DNA of 64,000 bases from Pontederia crassipes (taxonomy: Eukaryota > Streptophyta > Magnoliopsida > Commelinales > Pontederiaceae), in the NCBI GenBank assembly GCA_030549335.1, contig JAUKPH010000027.1, forward strand, positions 620,001-684,000, read 5' to 3'. Both the position numbers and the translations under genes were made by a program. Position 1 is the stretch's first letter. Each line of letters begins with the position of its first letter. Shown one piece after another: positions 23,300 through 35,070 of the stretch. The notes under the pieces were generated by a model. It saw nothing but the letters and a program-made list of their open reading frames with translations, ran no database searches and was not told the origin of the DNA.

Positions 23300-24239
23300 C
23301 TGAAATATGAATAAAAATGAGTGGATAAGGAAATAGCATACCATTCCACATGTAAGAAATTTAGCATGCGAAGAAGGCCGTCTAAACAAATGATAACTTG
23401 AGATCATTATATGTGAACTCTACTATCTAAAATCTCAGTGAGTAATGATGGTTCTTCAAGTTTAAAATTAGACCATTGGATGGTTAGCATTTAAGCCATG
23501 TCAACATGTTTGTATGCTGTCTCCAAAGTGCATTACTAGATCAATATGTACTATCTTATTGATCTACATTACACATAGAGGTTAGAATGGCATCCAAATT
23601 TTTAGAAAACAGAGACCATTTAGAACAAATTAAAAGTTTACTATCTTATTTTACGTCTGCATCTTCGTTGATCAGCCCAAAATACATATGTCAATATACC
23701 TTTAGTCCAAAATAAAAGTTTCCAATTCAACCTAGACAATAATGTAGAGGATAACATATGTGTAATATGATATTTTAGGCTCGGATTGATTTAAAACTAT
23801 AAATCCACAAAAAAGTAATAAAATGACATCAAAACAAATCGGCATAACTGATAAGATGCAAGCATGCAGAAGATTCCAAGACTAAGTAAATGCACTTTTT
23901 GGGTTAAGTACTTATCATTAAACAAGTAAATTGAAATATTCAATGTACAACATCAGTAAGTAAATACATTATTTCTATTACTCCATATTTTCTTGTCTGT
24001 ACTACTACATATACACTATCATTCATTGGCACCAAGTAATAGTGCGGTGACTACTTTGAAGTGTCCAATGTTATCAATTCTATAACATGATAACTCACAA
24101 GTTATGATATGGATCAAAATGGAGAAACATACATAATTGACTTTTGCATGCTTAGATGAACTATCTTTATTTTACTTCATTACACTAGATGTCACCATGT
24201 GCAAATGTAATATTAATAAGCCAAACCGATGTAAAATCT

Positions 24240-25480
24240 TACGTCTGCACCTTCGATGATCAACCATATCCTGGAAGCTATCCTGTCCCGCATCATGCCG
24301 CCTCTAGTTTTCTCAGTCGTAGAGGAGGGCATAGAAGGCAGCAAGTCACCCGCACGTACCGCTTCGGGTTCAAGTAAGATAGACATATTGAAGTATTTGT
24401 CATCTCCGGCAATGACGTCTGACGAAGTTGTGTATAACGCAACAAGCTATTACAATATATTTTTGTATTTTCAATGAATATTGAATGGGGCTATGAAGCA
24501 ACCTAAACCTTTTTTTTTCAAAATTCCGAATGATTTTTCTACACATTTTCGTAGCTGCGCATGTCTATGATTAAAAATATCCTTCGCATTGCGATACCAA
24601 CATGTCGGGATGTTATCTGTAAACATCCCCATATGATACCTCCCACCCTGATATGGTGCTATGAACTTATCAGAGTTTGCATAACTAGAATCCACAAGAA
24701 AGTACTTTCCTATGGCGAAAATTGTAAACAAAATTAGACCACGAAATTAGTGAGGAAGATTAAGTAATTATTTTGTAAGGACTACAAAATCATACCATCG
24801 GGCACACGAAAGTCATTCTTCTCCGGACACCATTGCAAGACTTTCATATCGCCCGTTGAGCCCTCCCAACCAGCACATACAAAGAGGAAGGTATGATCGA
24901 AAGAAGCTATTGCCATCACGTTCTGTGAAAGGAATCCCTTACAATTTCGATACGGTACTACTTTTGACTTTTACACATGAGTTGGGATGTGGGTTCTGTC
25001 GACGACACCAAGCGCATTCTACAATGATACATCAATCAAATGCATTTAAAATTATCTATAACATGTAAGTTTCATTTCTAGGCACACGAACCACAACTTA
25101 TCGAAAAGTATGGATAGAATATGCAAGAGTCCCGTACTCGTGGGTGAATGCCCACATCTGCACCGGGTAGTACAATGAACTCGTCGCTTAGTGAACAAAT
25201 TTCTTTTAGGACATTTCTGAAGTGTCGCAATATTGTTTCTCCAAAGTGCTAGAACTCCTCATGCATGTCTCTATTTGTCTCATCCCGACAAACGACAAAT
25301 AAAAATATGGCCAGTTGTTCCCTCGCACTGACATGCTTTGTCGACACAATAAGCCATCGCGAGACAAACAACTCTTCCAACATCAGAAATGCTATATTTT
25401 GCAACCCAAAATGGTGGTACCCTCTTTTTGGGTGTTCATTCAACATTTCGTTAATTAGTTGATCTCCCGTGAATGGTCGT
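24240..25480 (-). pseudogene. Harbinger DDE transposase, main part (split by CACTA A)
   Basis: Cut-and-paste transposase of PIF/Harbinger type. On the minus strand it starts right after the CACTA insertion with PFTGDQLINEMLNEHPKR, followed by the helix-turn-helix-like region (REQLAIFLFVV, about 25320), HFGETILRHFRNVLKEI and the first catalytic Asp in GVVDRTHIP (about 25000). The second Asp is in LVDSSYAN near 24680. GFIAPYQGGRYH-like and NHRHAQLRKCVEKSFGILKKK (third acidic residue, about 24560-24500) follow, then the tail CCVIHNFVRR near 24450 and RDRIASRIW near 24280. All three acidic residues are present. Frame errors and stops lie around 25235, 25080-25030, 24700 and 24420; short introns near 24740-24800 are possible. 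It is dead as it stands, also because of the CACTA insertion. Confidence 0.85.
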
Positions 25481-26344
25481 CACTAAAAGAAAATCACGAT
25501 TTTCCGAGGGGCAATTTTTGACGGATCGAAATCCGTCGTAATTTACGACGGATTTTTCGACAACTTCATTTCCGACGGATTTTTCGATGGTTACGACTGT
25601 CGAAAATGATTTACATTATTATTTAATTTTTTGACGATTAGGAATGTCGATATTTTCGACGGATATCCATCCATCGCAATTTCTGACGGATTTTCCGATG
25701 GTCATGACCGTCGGAAATAGAAAAATAAATTATGTAATTTGTTATATTATTATTTAAATTTTTCGACAGATTTTTCGACGATCACGACCGTTGAAAATGA
25801 AAAAAATTAAATTATGTAATTTTTTATATTATTATTAAATTTTTCGACGATTAGGAACGTCGATATTTCCGACGGATATCCATCCGTCGCAAAATCTATC
25901 GTAATTTCTGACGGTCGTAACCGTCGATAAATATATAATAATATCATATGAGGGATATTTTATTAATATAATTAGCGACGGTCCTAACCGTCACTATTTC
26001 CAATGGTTACGACCGTCGGTAATATATAACAACGGTTCAAAACATCAGTAAAATAAAAAATAAATATTATATATAACTAAATATAATATTTTATTTTTAT
26101 AATTAAATAATTTGCGACGGTCACAACCGTCGGTAACTTGAAAAATAATTAATATATGCATTTTCGACGGTCAGAACCGTCGGTAATTAAAATTTTGTTA
26201 TCCAACTTTTGTTTTCATTTTTCCACTTTCTCGTCGTTCGAAATCCAATATATACCCTCTCCTCTCCTCTCACCCTCCTCTCCTCTCCTCTCTTTCTCTC
26301 CCTCCCTCTCCTGGCCACTCTCCCTCCTCTCCTCTCTCCCTCTC

Positions 26345-26760
26345 CCTCTCGCGGCCGGCGAGCCTCTGACCGGATGTCATCGACTGCCGACGATCCTCTC
26401 CCATCGGCTCTCTCTCTCTGGCCCGGACTGCCAGGCGGCCGCTTCGGGCCGAATCCGACCCCCAGCGGCCGGTCCGCCGCCTGGCAATCGGATCAACCGC
26501 CTGGCGGTCGGATCGGGCGCCGGAGGCCCGGATCCGCCCCCAACGGCTGGATCCGGCCTCCAACGGCCGGATCCGCCGCCTGACGGCCGGATCCGGCCCC
26601 CAGCGGCCTGGATCGGGCGTCGGCGGCCGGATCCGGCCCCAAGCGGCCCGGATCTGGCGCCGGCGGCCCGATCTGGTGCCTGGCTGCCGGATCTGGCCTG
26701 TCGCTTGACGGATCTGGCAGCCAGCGGCCAGATTTGGCCGCGGCAGGATCCGGCCGCTAA
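26345..26760. repeat. GGATCCGGC-type GC-rich repeat zone in CACTA A
   Basis: Irregular tandem units around CGGATCCGGCC (at least six GGATCC sites) alternate with CGGCGGCC spacers. The proline/glycine/arginine-rich open frames on both strands follow from this repeat and are not called as genes. The counterpart in CACTA B is 28080-28190. Confidence 0.65.
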
Positions 26761-27120
26761 TTTTTTTTATTTTTAAAAAATTCTTTGCGACGGCCGGATT
26801 CGGCCGCCGCCCGCTAATTTTTTTTATATTATAAAAATTTTTTGCGACGGTTTTGACCGTCGAGTCTTCGACGGTTGAGTAATGACCGCCGAAAGTTTCG
26901 ACGGTAGCAACCGCCGATATTTGCGACGGTCGACGAAATCACCAAAAACTTTGGCGGTCACGACCGCCGGAGTTTTCGACGGTTTCGTCGACCGCCGCAA
27001 ATATCGGCGGCCGTGACCGTCGATATTTGCGACGTTTCTTTCACAATCATTGGAAAAAGATTTACGACGAGCGATTTTCGGACGTTTCCATTTCCGTCGA
27101 AAGAACCGTCGGAAACACTA

Positions 27121-28760
27121 CACTATAAGAAAATCACGATTTTCCGACGGATAATTTTCGATGGTTCTAAATCCGTCGGTATTTGCGACGGATTTTTCGA
27201 CGGTTCTATTTCCGACGGATTTTTCGACGGTTATGACCGTCGGAAATAATTTATATTATTATTTAATTTTTTGACGATTAGGAACGTCGATATTTTCGAC
27301 GGATATCCATCCGTCGTAATTTCCGACGACTTTTTCGACGATTACGATCGTCGGAAATAAAAAAATTAAATTATATATTTTTAATAATATTATTAAATTT
27401 TTTTGATGGATTTTCTGACGGTCACGACCGTCGGAAATTAAAAAATTAATTATATTATTATTTAATTTTTCGACGATTAGGAACGTCGATATTTTCGATG
27501 GATATCCATCCGTCGCAATTTCCGACGACTTTTCCGACGGTTAGGACCGTCAAAAATAAAAAAATTAATTATATAATTTGTTATATTATTATTTAATTTT
27601 TCGACGGTTAGGAACGTTGATATTTTCGACGGATATCCATCCGTCGCAAAATCCACCGCAATTTCCGAAGGTCATAACCGTCGGTAAATCCGCCGCAATT
27701 TCCGACGAATATCCAAACCGTCGCAATTACCGACGATTTTGACCGTCGGTAAAATAAAAAATAAATATTATATATAACTAAATAAAATAAAATTATTTAT
27801 TATTTATGTTTTCGACGGTCGAAACCGTCGGTAATTAAAATTTCATTATCCCGCTTTTTTTCCCTTTTTCCTGCTTTCTTTCCACTTTTTTTCCTTTATA
27901 TATTTTCCCTCCTCCCTCTTCTCTCTCCCTCCTCTCTCCACTCCTCTCTCTCTCCCTCCTCTCGTCTCTCCCTCTCCCTGCCGCGAGCACGGACGCCGGT
28001 TACGCCGCGAGATCGGCCTCTCCCGCGCGCCGGACGCCGGCGACCCTCTCCCGCACCGGCGACCCTCTCCCGCGCCGGCGTATCTCTCTCTCTCCCGCTC
28101 CGCGCGTGGCGGCCGACCCGCCTGGCACCGGATCCGGCCTCCTGGCGGCGGATCCGGCCGCCTGGCGGCGGATCCGGCCGCTAATTTTTTTTATATTTAA
28201 AAAATTATTTACGACGGTCGTGACCGTCAAAAGATCGACGGTTGCGACAACCGTCTAAAGTTTCGACAGTTGGGACCGTCGAAAAGTTGCGACAGCTCGG
28301 ACCGCCGGCCTTTTCCGGCGGTTGGAACCGTCAGAAATTTTGACGGCTCGGACCGCCGGCCTTTTTCGGCGGTTGCAACCGTCGGAAATATCGACGGTTC
28401 GAACCTCCGGGGACTTTTTCGGCGGTTGCAACCGTTGGAAATATCGATGGTTCGAACCGCCGGCCTTTTCCGGCGGTTGCAACCGTCGGAAATATAGACG
28501 GTTCGAACCGCCGGGGACTTTTCCGGCGGTTGCAACCGTCGGAAAATTTCGACGGGTCGAACCACCGGGGACTGTTGCGACGGCCAGAACCGTTGATATT
28601 TTCGACGAATTTTTTTCAACCGTCGCAAATCCGTTTGCGACGAGCGTTTTTTCGACGGATCGATTCCGACTGAAAAACCGTCGGTAATTGCGTTACCGAC
28701 GGTTTTCGGGCTGATTACCGACGGTTCGGACCGTCGGTAATCCGCATTTTTCTTGTAGTG
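27121..28760. mobile_element. CACTA B: second CACTA nested in CACTA A
   Basis: Left end CACTATAAGAAAATCACG; right end ...GCATTTTTCTTGTAGTG. The 3-bp target duplication is perfect, CTA at 27118-27120 and 28761-28763. At 1,640 bp it repeats the plan of CACTA A: left palindrome array, TATA-like TTTATATATTTTCC with a CT tract (27893-27980), a GC-rich zone with GGATCC (27981-28190) and right palindrome array. It is the same subfamily as A and also non-autonomous. Confidence 0.88.
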
Positions 28761-28831
28761 CTATTTCCGACGATTTTAGAGAAAATTACAGACGGTCGTA
28801 ATCGTCTGTAATCCCCGAATTTCGTGTAGTG

Positions 28832-28974
28832 TGTGTCCTACATGGCATCCTTGGTATGTGCACAAAGGCCGGGGTCGCACTATCGAGGAACGTGTAACCT
28901 AGTGAAAAAGAACCTATCTCATCCTCGAACAATTCATCCTCAACAAAAAAGGATCACATTTCTTCAAGATTCAT
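28832..28974 (-). pseudogene. Harbinger transposase, N-terminal part
   Basis: The missing start of the transposase lies on the other side of the CACTA DNA. On the minus strand an ATG at 28974 opens a frame (MNLEEM, a TGA, then SFFVEDELFEDEIGSFSLG) ending ...IPRMPCRT at the CACTA border. Ignoring the insert and one copy of its 3-bp duplication, the codon frame continues without a shift into PFTGDQLINEM at 25480. An acidic N-terminus before a PCRT-type motif is usual in plant Harbinger transposases. Confidence 0.75.
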
Positions 28975-29252
28975 TTAGCATAACAGAGGTGAAGTAAGTG
29001 AAAATAAATTCAAGTGAAAACATGTCTACATCTTAAACACCAAAAGGGTTGTTCAACACAATTGTGACAATTGTGACAATAGTACAACACAACACATCCA
29101 TAGTCTTACATAACATACCAAAGTAACACAAATCACAATACTTGAAGGTAAGACTTAGAATACATCATGTTCGGACACCTTACTACGCACAATTCGTGCA
29201 TACAAAAGTACATGGACGACAGACAAATGACTCCTACAAGAACCAAAAGATA
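28975..29252. other. Spacer between Harbinger transposase and ORF1
   Basis: Short AT-rich linker between the transposase ATG (28974) and the end of ORF1. No motif beyond ordinary composition; it would carry the transposase promoter on the minus strand if transcribed separately. Confidence 0.4.
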
Positions 29253-30613
29253 CTACTCCGTGTCGCTCGAGGAAGCCCGAGCCTTACTGAATCTACCTGG
29301 AACAAAATGACGGGAAGGTGTTGCGTGTTGTGGGTTCGCAAGCCTTACTAGTTTGCTCGGACTGAAGTATGGGTTGGACACATTGAGGGGCGAGGACACT
29401 CTTGGAAACGTCGAAAAAGGATTTCCCATAATACTTGCTCCGGCGAAAGATGGACGGACATCAGGAACATGGACTATCGGGGGAGTTGCATAGGTGACGG
29501 TAGTTGCAAATGGCATTGTCCCACCTGTGAACTGCGATCACCCTTCCGCAGCACCAAAATTTGTGAACCCCACTGCCGCGGGCGTAAGAGGGGTGTAGAT
29601 GATAGTACTCCGACACCTTTCTCTCTATCCAACCCTCAAGCATGCCATCGTCGCATCGCATGAAGGTCCATAATTCATTCTCATCCTTGAACGCATCAGT
29701 GACAACCAACTTAACATGTGAAGGAAGATTGGTTATCCTATCCTCCAATTTCGTCCAACACACATCTGCAGTTATATACTTTTTATTCTGTAGGACAAGC
29801 ATTTCCTCTATGAGTTGTAACTTCTTCAGTGCAATCTCCTACGCCACCAAATCGACTTCCTTACTAGTTGTCTTCTTCTTCTTCTTCGATGTGACTGGGG
29901 TGGAACCGGATCTCGTTCTCTTCCCGAAAAATGTAGTTCCATAGGAGGTTGGCAGCGTACGTACGGTTTCCGATGGATTAAACTCATTCTCCTGTGCTAC
30001 ATTTTTTGCTACGCTAATGTCGATAATATTATCGTCAGAGCTATCTTGTTCCTCATCTAGATCTACTAGCTTCGTGGTCGTTCATGCCTTCCCTGTGATA
30101 GTGTTCTTTGCAAACAAGAAGACGAAGTCATCGTAATGTGAAAACCGTTTATTTTTCACCCGCATGCAATCTTTGTTGCCCTGGTACAGCAAAATAGAGA
30201 TGTTAGTACACCTTACAAGCGATGGATTGGGCGGGCATCTATATTGAATAAGTACTCACCGCAATCACCTCCTCCCACATTCTCTCCTTCGGTGGCTCCG
30301 GCATGCACTTCTCTGGATCCCATCCCCAATCACTTTTGTTAGCTAGAGTTATACACAACTCGAAATTCCTTTTCATAACTTTTAGTTGGTTTTTCATGTG
30401 CTCGATTGTCATTCTCTCACCAAAGTGTTCGTTGAACCTATTGCACATCCTTTTCCATGCCTTCGACGCAAAGGTGTTACTCCGGAAGAAACCATCAACA
30501 TTCTCCTGTATCATCATCCTTACGAAGTAGGAATCCATATTCGGCGACCAATGACTCGATCTTGCCTTGTCGGAAACGGAGACCGCCTTCTCTTTTCCTC
30601 TAGTGGAACTCAT
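29253..30613 (-). pseudogene. Harbinger ORF1, Myb/SANT-like DNA-binding protein
   Basis: Accessory DNA-binding protein that works with the Harbinger transposase. On the minus strand exon 1 runs 30613-30260 (118 codons, from MSSTRGKEK). It holds a Myb/SANT-like trihelix domain: WSPNMDSYFVRMMIQ, then AWKRMCNRFNEHFG, HMKNQLKVMKRNF, W-DPEKC and WEEVIA. Exon 1 ends at a GTGAGT donor, and exon 2 begins at 30180 after GCTGTACCAG, in phase. Exon 2 carries FSHYDDFVFLFA, a Ser/Lys linker (SKKKKKTTSK), a C-terminal helical part (LPSHVKLVVTDAF) and MLEGWIERKVSEYY. There are stops in exon 2 (near 30091 and 29848) and a probable frameshift at about 29600, after which a Ser/Thr/Pro-rich tail stays open to 29253. 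Intron phase and domain order are preserved, so decay is limited. Confidence 0.82.
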
Positions 30614-32473
30614 TGTTGTCTACGAAAGAGCAGTGAAAGAGTGTTGAAAAATGAGGCTGCATGAGAAGGCGTACGCTAATCTAAAATATTATCATGCGAT
30701 GAAGATAATATTACGAAAGCAAGCATGCGTTTCGTTTCCTACTACAAGGAATTTTTTGTTATGTAAATGTCTAGGGGTTGTAGGTTGAAGGCAATTGGTA
30801 CTTGGCGCGAAATTCGGAAGAAGAAATTACCTTAAGAAGGAGTTGGTGATGTAAACTACCTTAAAGTACAATAAAATGAACATAACAAACATTGCAAATT
30901 CTACATAGCTATTCTATAGTAAAGTTAGGCTAAAGTACACTTGCTTAAAGTAATGTACGTATTCCTTGCGAATGTCGCTAATTGCATTATGAATAATGAT
31001 AAACATGCCTGATTCTACGATGGGATATGGAAGATGTCAACACACTAAAACTATAATTAAATCGAAGCAAGAACGTAATACAAACATATCTAAAGAAGGA
31101 AGGAGAGTTCTTATATACAATTGTAAATTGTTTCATGACCATTATGACAAATCTATATTAACATGTTTGATATGTTATCACCATCACAGAACTCATGAGT
31201 CAAAGGAGGAATAAACAATGTCCATAGTGTGGTACACCAGCGGATAAGAAGGATGTCATCGTGGGAGGGGAATGGGGGATCGCTCGACCGACTTGTGCTA
31301 CCTGAAAATATGTAGTCAAAATTAGTTTTATCACTATGAAATCATCATACGTTTGTCAATTTTCGAAAGAGGGAAACGTGGTTTATTGGTGTAAAGTACC
31401 TGACGACAGATGACTGAGGCTCTATTGGGCTGATCAGTGAGTCCTCAATGAGCGGAATCCGTGAGTCGTGGCCGGGGAGAAGCCATCGTACCTGGAAGCA
31501 GAACGTAATGAGCAGAACGTAATAGAAACTACATAGTAAAAGTAATAGAAAGTACATAATGAGCAGAACGTAATAGAAAGTACATAGTAAAAGTAATAGA
31601 AACATAAATTTTCCGCCGACGAACCAAGAAACAAGGACCCGAACAACCCGGTGACCGAACCCTAGAGCATAGGTTGGACCCTGTAAACCCTAACATTTTA
31701 CATCATGATGACCTAACTAGAAAACACTAGGCAAAGCAAAATAGAAAGCAGATTGAAGGCAAGTGCAAATGCAAGGCCGGATTCCGATTCGAAAAACTAT
31801 GGGTATAGCAAGATCTGAAGCATGATGGAAAGATCGTAAGATGCACGCCCAAAATGGAGCACGTAGATGTCAGATCAGGACTCGGCGAAGCAAGATCTGA
31901 GGCAAGGCGAAAGATTGGTTGCCGGCAAATCAAAGTACAGATCTAACCTAAAAAAGTCGATAGCATGCCGCGAAACTATACCAAAGTTCACAAATGTCGA
32001 TCGACAGAGGATAATGTGTATATTAAATCATTCAGTGATTGGGAACTCGCAGGGAAATCTTGGATAATCAAACGACTGGATGGAAGCGACCACTCGCCTC
32101 AACGCGCTAGAGAGAGGAGAACGTACCTGGAAGCACCTCCTTCGCCGAGTCATGATCACGTCGTCTGGCCTTGTAAATCCGCCAGCGGAGTCCCGACAGG
32201 AAGCTTCGCAGGTGTAAAACGAGCGCGAGATGGGTCACAGAAGAGAGGGCGATGAACGACTCGGTGATATGGGGTGTTCGACATCGGTTTTCCCTTTTTT
32301 TTGGCGTGGGATTCGAGATGGTTCTCATGCGAGCGAGAACTTTCCGAAGTTTTTGCCAGTGCAAGAACTTATGTTCGTGAACATTCAACTTTGACCGGAA
32401 CAAAAGAAGTGATGGGCCCCATCGAAACTTCCATACATGTTTGACAGAACTTCGATTTGTTCCCAACCAAACG
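30614..32473. other. 5' flank of Harbinger ORF1 to the putative element end
   Basis: Mostly non-coding. A 51-bp tandem repeat lies at 31498-31605 (GAGCAGAACGTAATAGAAA...), and its translation gives tyrosine/leucine-rich false ORFs. A CpG-rich, pyrimidine-containing segment (32090-32330) resembles a promoter/leader for the minus-strand genes. The element end is proposed near 32445-32473. Confidence 0.4.
31498..31605. repeat. 51-bp tandem repeat
   Basis: GAGCAGAACGTAATAGAAA recurs at 31510 and 31561, and each unit carries two copies of TACATAGTAAAAGTAATAGAAA-like sub-repeats. About two units plus a partial one. Confidence 0.7.
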
Positions 32474-34614
32474 TAGCCCAAGTAACTAAAAACTTTCAGC
32501 TATGAGTTTCAACCTTTTCAAATTGGTCAAAGTTTTAGTTTGAGATGACTAAACAAACTAATACTTGTTTGGAATACCAAAGAAGAAACCATATAAAAAA
32601 AATGGCAGAATTGAACTTGTTTGGTAATTGCTAGATAGTACCTATATGCACACTAATACTTGTTGGGTGCATGATCCGTGATCTATTAAAAATGATCAAG
32701 AGTGCGAAGAATAATGATTATGAAAATCAAGATTATGATGTTAATTATATATGAACATTGTTAATATTTAGTTGGAATATTGATGTGTGGCTTATATATA
32801 TGTACATAATTACCAATTTTAAAGGTGCATTTGAGCATGATTTCACATCATTCTAGAGAATAATTCTCATGGAACAAGCATCCTTACACGTTTTTTTTAT
32901 TTCTGATCATATCATCTTCTCCTTCTCCGAGATGTGTGCAAAAATGAGATAGAACTTGAATTTGTCTATTGTTTATGATGGATTCTATATAGTAACCAAA
33001 CTTTTATTTTCGGAGTTGGTATTAGCCAGATTTGATGACTAAGAGATTCTCATGGTTTTGTGTTGATTTGATATGATTAAGTTGTATTTCTTCTCATGTA
33101 GTGTTATTCTCGATCCGGACATGCAATCTGTTTAGATTGATATTAATGTGTTAAGCTAAGATGAGGCCATCAAGTTCCTCAAGGCTGTATTTGTCTTTGG
33201 AACTTGGCCTAAGTTCTAGAACTTTTGCCAAACATCATGTATGATGAGAACTTATCAAGTTTCCATCCCGTGATGTACGGTTGGAACTTTTGATCAAAAA
33301 TTTTAGTCATGAGTTCTTACTTTTGCAAGAACTTTTTTTTTGCTTTTTCCAGTTGTCACATTTTAACTTTTTTTCGTTCTTTTTTTCAACTCCCTTCTTT
33401 CCTTTTTAATTATTTTTTAATATAAGTACGTTTTATTTAATTATTTATTACTACATTATTTGTTAGCTTATAAAATAAATTATTAAATTTTATTAATTAA
33501 AAATTATAATATATTTAGTTTTAATAATTAAAAAATTATTAATTAAAATGTTTGATTTTTTTATAAAAAAATATATTATATTTGAATCTTAATATTTACA
33601 TACATTATAATATTATTAACATTAAAAAGATTTAATCAAAATAAATAAATATAATATTAATAATATAAAATATTTATGTAAATTATAATATTAATAATAT
33701 TTTTTTATTTACTATAATTTTTTACCTCATAAAATGATAAATTATGTTCATAATTCTTATTTTTTATTCAAACACTCATTAAACTTATTTATCAAATTAA
33801 CTTTTTAAATCCTTATCGTTACATTTTTTCATTCAAACATCAATCCAAATTTTTCTATCTAATCGATTAGTTCTCGGAACTAATTTTTTTCCAAAATTTT
33901 AATACCAAACACATCCCAAAAATCTTATCATTTTACAAGTAGAAATGTCCCTATCATCTGGTGTTTTCCTTGCATATCCTGAAATGCTCTGACTAAGCCA
34001 AAAAGTGTCAATTATTTGTTCTTAATCAAGAGAATTGCCAATGTCAACATGAGAAGTGATGGAATTTTGGCATCCCTATATATCGTGAGATCGGCACCCT
34101 GAGTGATTCAACTTGAATGTTTTTGTATTTTTTAATTGTAAAAAGAAGAAATTGTTGGATGGTAGGCTCCATGCATTAGCATATTTTTTTTTACTTTGAT
34201 GGTACAAATATCAAAAGTTTTAAATTATATTTGTTAAGTATTGAAAGATGCCTAATTTGATATAGATAGTGTTATACGTTGCATATTATATATATTTGAC
34301 TGTCCTATTTTATAATGATATTCACTTTTGAGGCTCAAATAAGAAAATATTATGTCCAACACACCATCGATCAATCAGACTTATAGGGATCAGTTAAACG
34401 ACCACAATGAAGAGAAGAAAGTGATTCCTATATCAACTGAGTTAAACCTTAGAATGGTGCGATCAACTAAACAATTAATTAAAGGAGTGAATTATGAAGA
34501 TCATGATCAACATCTAGTTTTGGCAGCAGAACAAATTTATGGGCCTTCGACAATAATTTACTTTTCATTTTTAACCTGCTAGTCAATCACTTTCTGAATT
34601 TGATTTTCGTAATC

Positions 34615-34669
<55 letters not shown>

Positions 34670-34930
34670 TTGAACGATGAGCTATTTATACAGGTAATTA
34701 ATTTGGACATAAGTAAAAAAAATTAAAAAATCTTCAGAAAATTTAAGAAGAGACCAATGAGTACGTTGTATTTATGCAATACATGCATTTTTAAAAGCAT
34801 AATTTTTGTGACATTAAGTACAAGATGTAAGGCTCCCATATTTTCTTCGTTCTGTTCATGTAATGATATCCTTGACGCAAACGAAATTGAATTATTTTAT
34901 AAGTCCCCCAAAAAAATTTATCCTATTTCT
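32474..34930. other. AT-rich spacer upstream of PGIP copy 3
   Basis: No gene recognised. 33183-33915 may be a MITE: its left edge GGCTGTATTTGTCTTTGG faces, inverted, a right edge ...ACCAAACACATCCC around a very AT-rich core, but no target duplication was found. An (AT)n microsatellite occupies about 34618-34669. The 76-residue frame at 34352-34582 has no recognisable feature. Confidence 0.45.
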
Positions 34931-34933
34931 CAA

Positions 34934-34940
34934 ATATAAA
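34934..34940 (+). promoter_or_regulatory. Candidate TATA box of PGIP copy 3
   Basis: ATATAAA within CTCAAATATAAAGAG lies about 130 bases before the ATG at 35071, at a plausible distance for a short leader. Position and sequence only. Confidence 0.35.
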
Positions 34941-35070
34941 GAGAAACAAGACATCGACCGCCAAAATGCAATTTCGTCGCGTTGCATGAAAATATGATAG
35001 GAGAATCCAAACCGCGGTAGATCGCGCTGTCAATGTGTCGACCGGCGCATTGACTGCTCTGGAGATAACG

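Larger units (their letters stand above)
25481..28831. mobile_element. CACTA A: non-autonomous CACTA element inside the Harbinger transposase
   Basis: Left end CACTAAAAGAAAATCACG; right end ...CGAATTTCGTGTAGTG (inverted: CACTACACGAAATTCG). Flanks are CGT (25478-25480) and TGT (28832-28834), a 3-bp target duplication with one mismatch at a CpG. Subterminal regions are packed with facing CGACGGT/ACCGTCG motifs, as in plant CACTA elements. The interior has a TATA-like and CT-rich stretch (26245-26345) and a GC-rich GGATCC-repeat zone (26345-26760). There is no transposase gene. Without the nested copy B it is about 1.7 kb. Confidence 0.85.
21765..32473 (-). mobile_element. PIF/Harbinger element region with nested CACTA elements
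   Basis: Two genes that together define autonomous plant PIF/Harbinger elements lie on the minus strand in the expected order: Myb/SANT ORF1 (30613-29253) and DDE transposase (28974-24240, interrupted by CACTA DNA 25481-28831). A third ORF follows (23299-22827). The right terminus is probably at about 32445-32473, which read on the minus strand is GGGCTACGTTTGGTTGGG, a typical Harbinger-like end. The left terminus is not resolved, so 21765 is only an outer guess. Confidence 0.65.

Noticed and set aside
26156-26776. 206-residue Pro/Gly-rich ORF
   Set aside because: It reads through the CT tract and GGATCC repeats of CACTA A; composition explains it.
28227-28687. ORFs with repeated ATAGGLFRRLQP-like units on both strands
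   Set aside because: They are frames through the CGACGGTT hairpin array of CACTA B.
25481-28831. CRISPR-like regularly repeated palindromes
   Set aside because: Spacing and repeat lengths are irregular, there are no spacers of constant length, and CACTA ends with 3-bp duplications explain the region.
31345-31646. Hydrophobic minus-strand ORF that could pass for a membrane protein
   Set aside because: It is the translation of a 51-bp tandem repeat.
33183-33915. MITE between PGIP copy 3 and the Harbinger locus
   Set aside because: Edges are only weakly inverted and no target duplication was found; mentioned in the spacer entry but not called.
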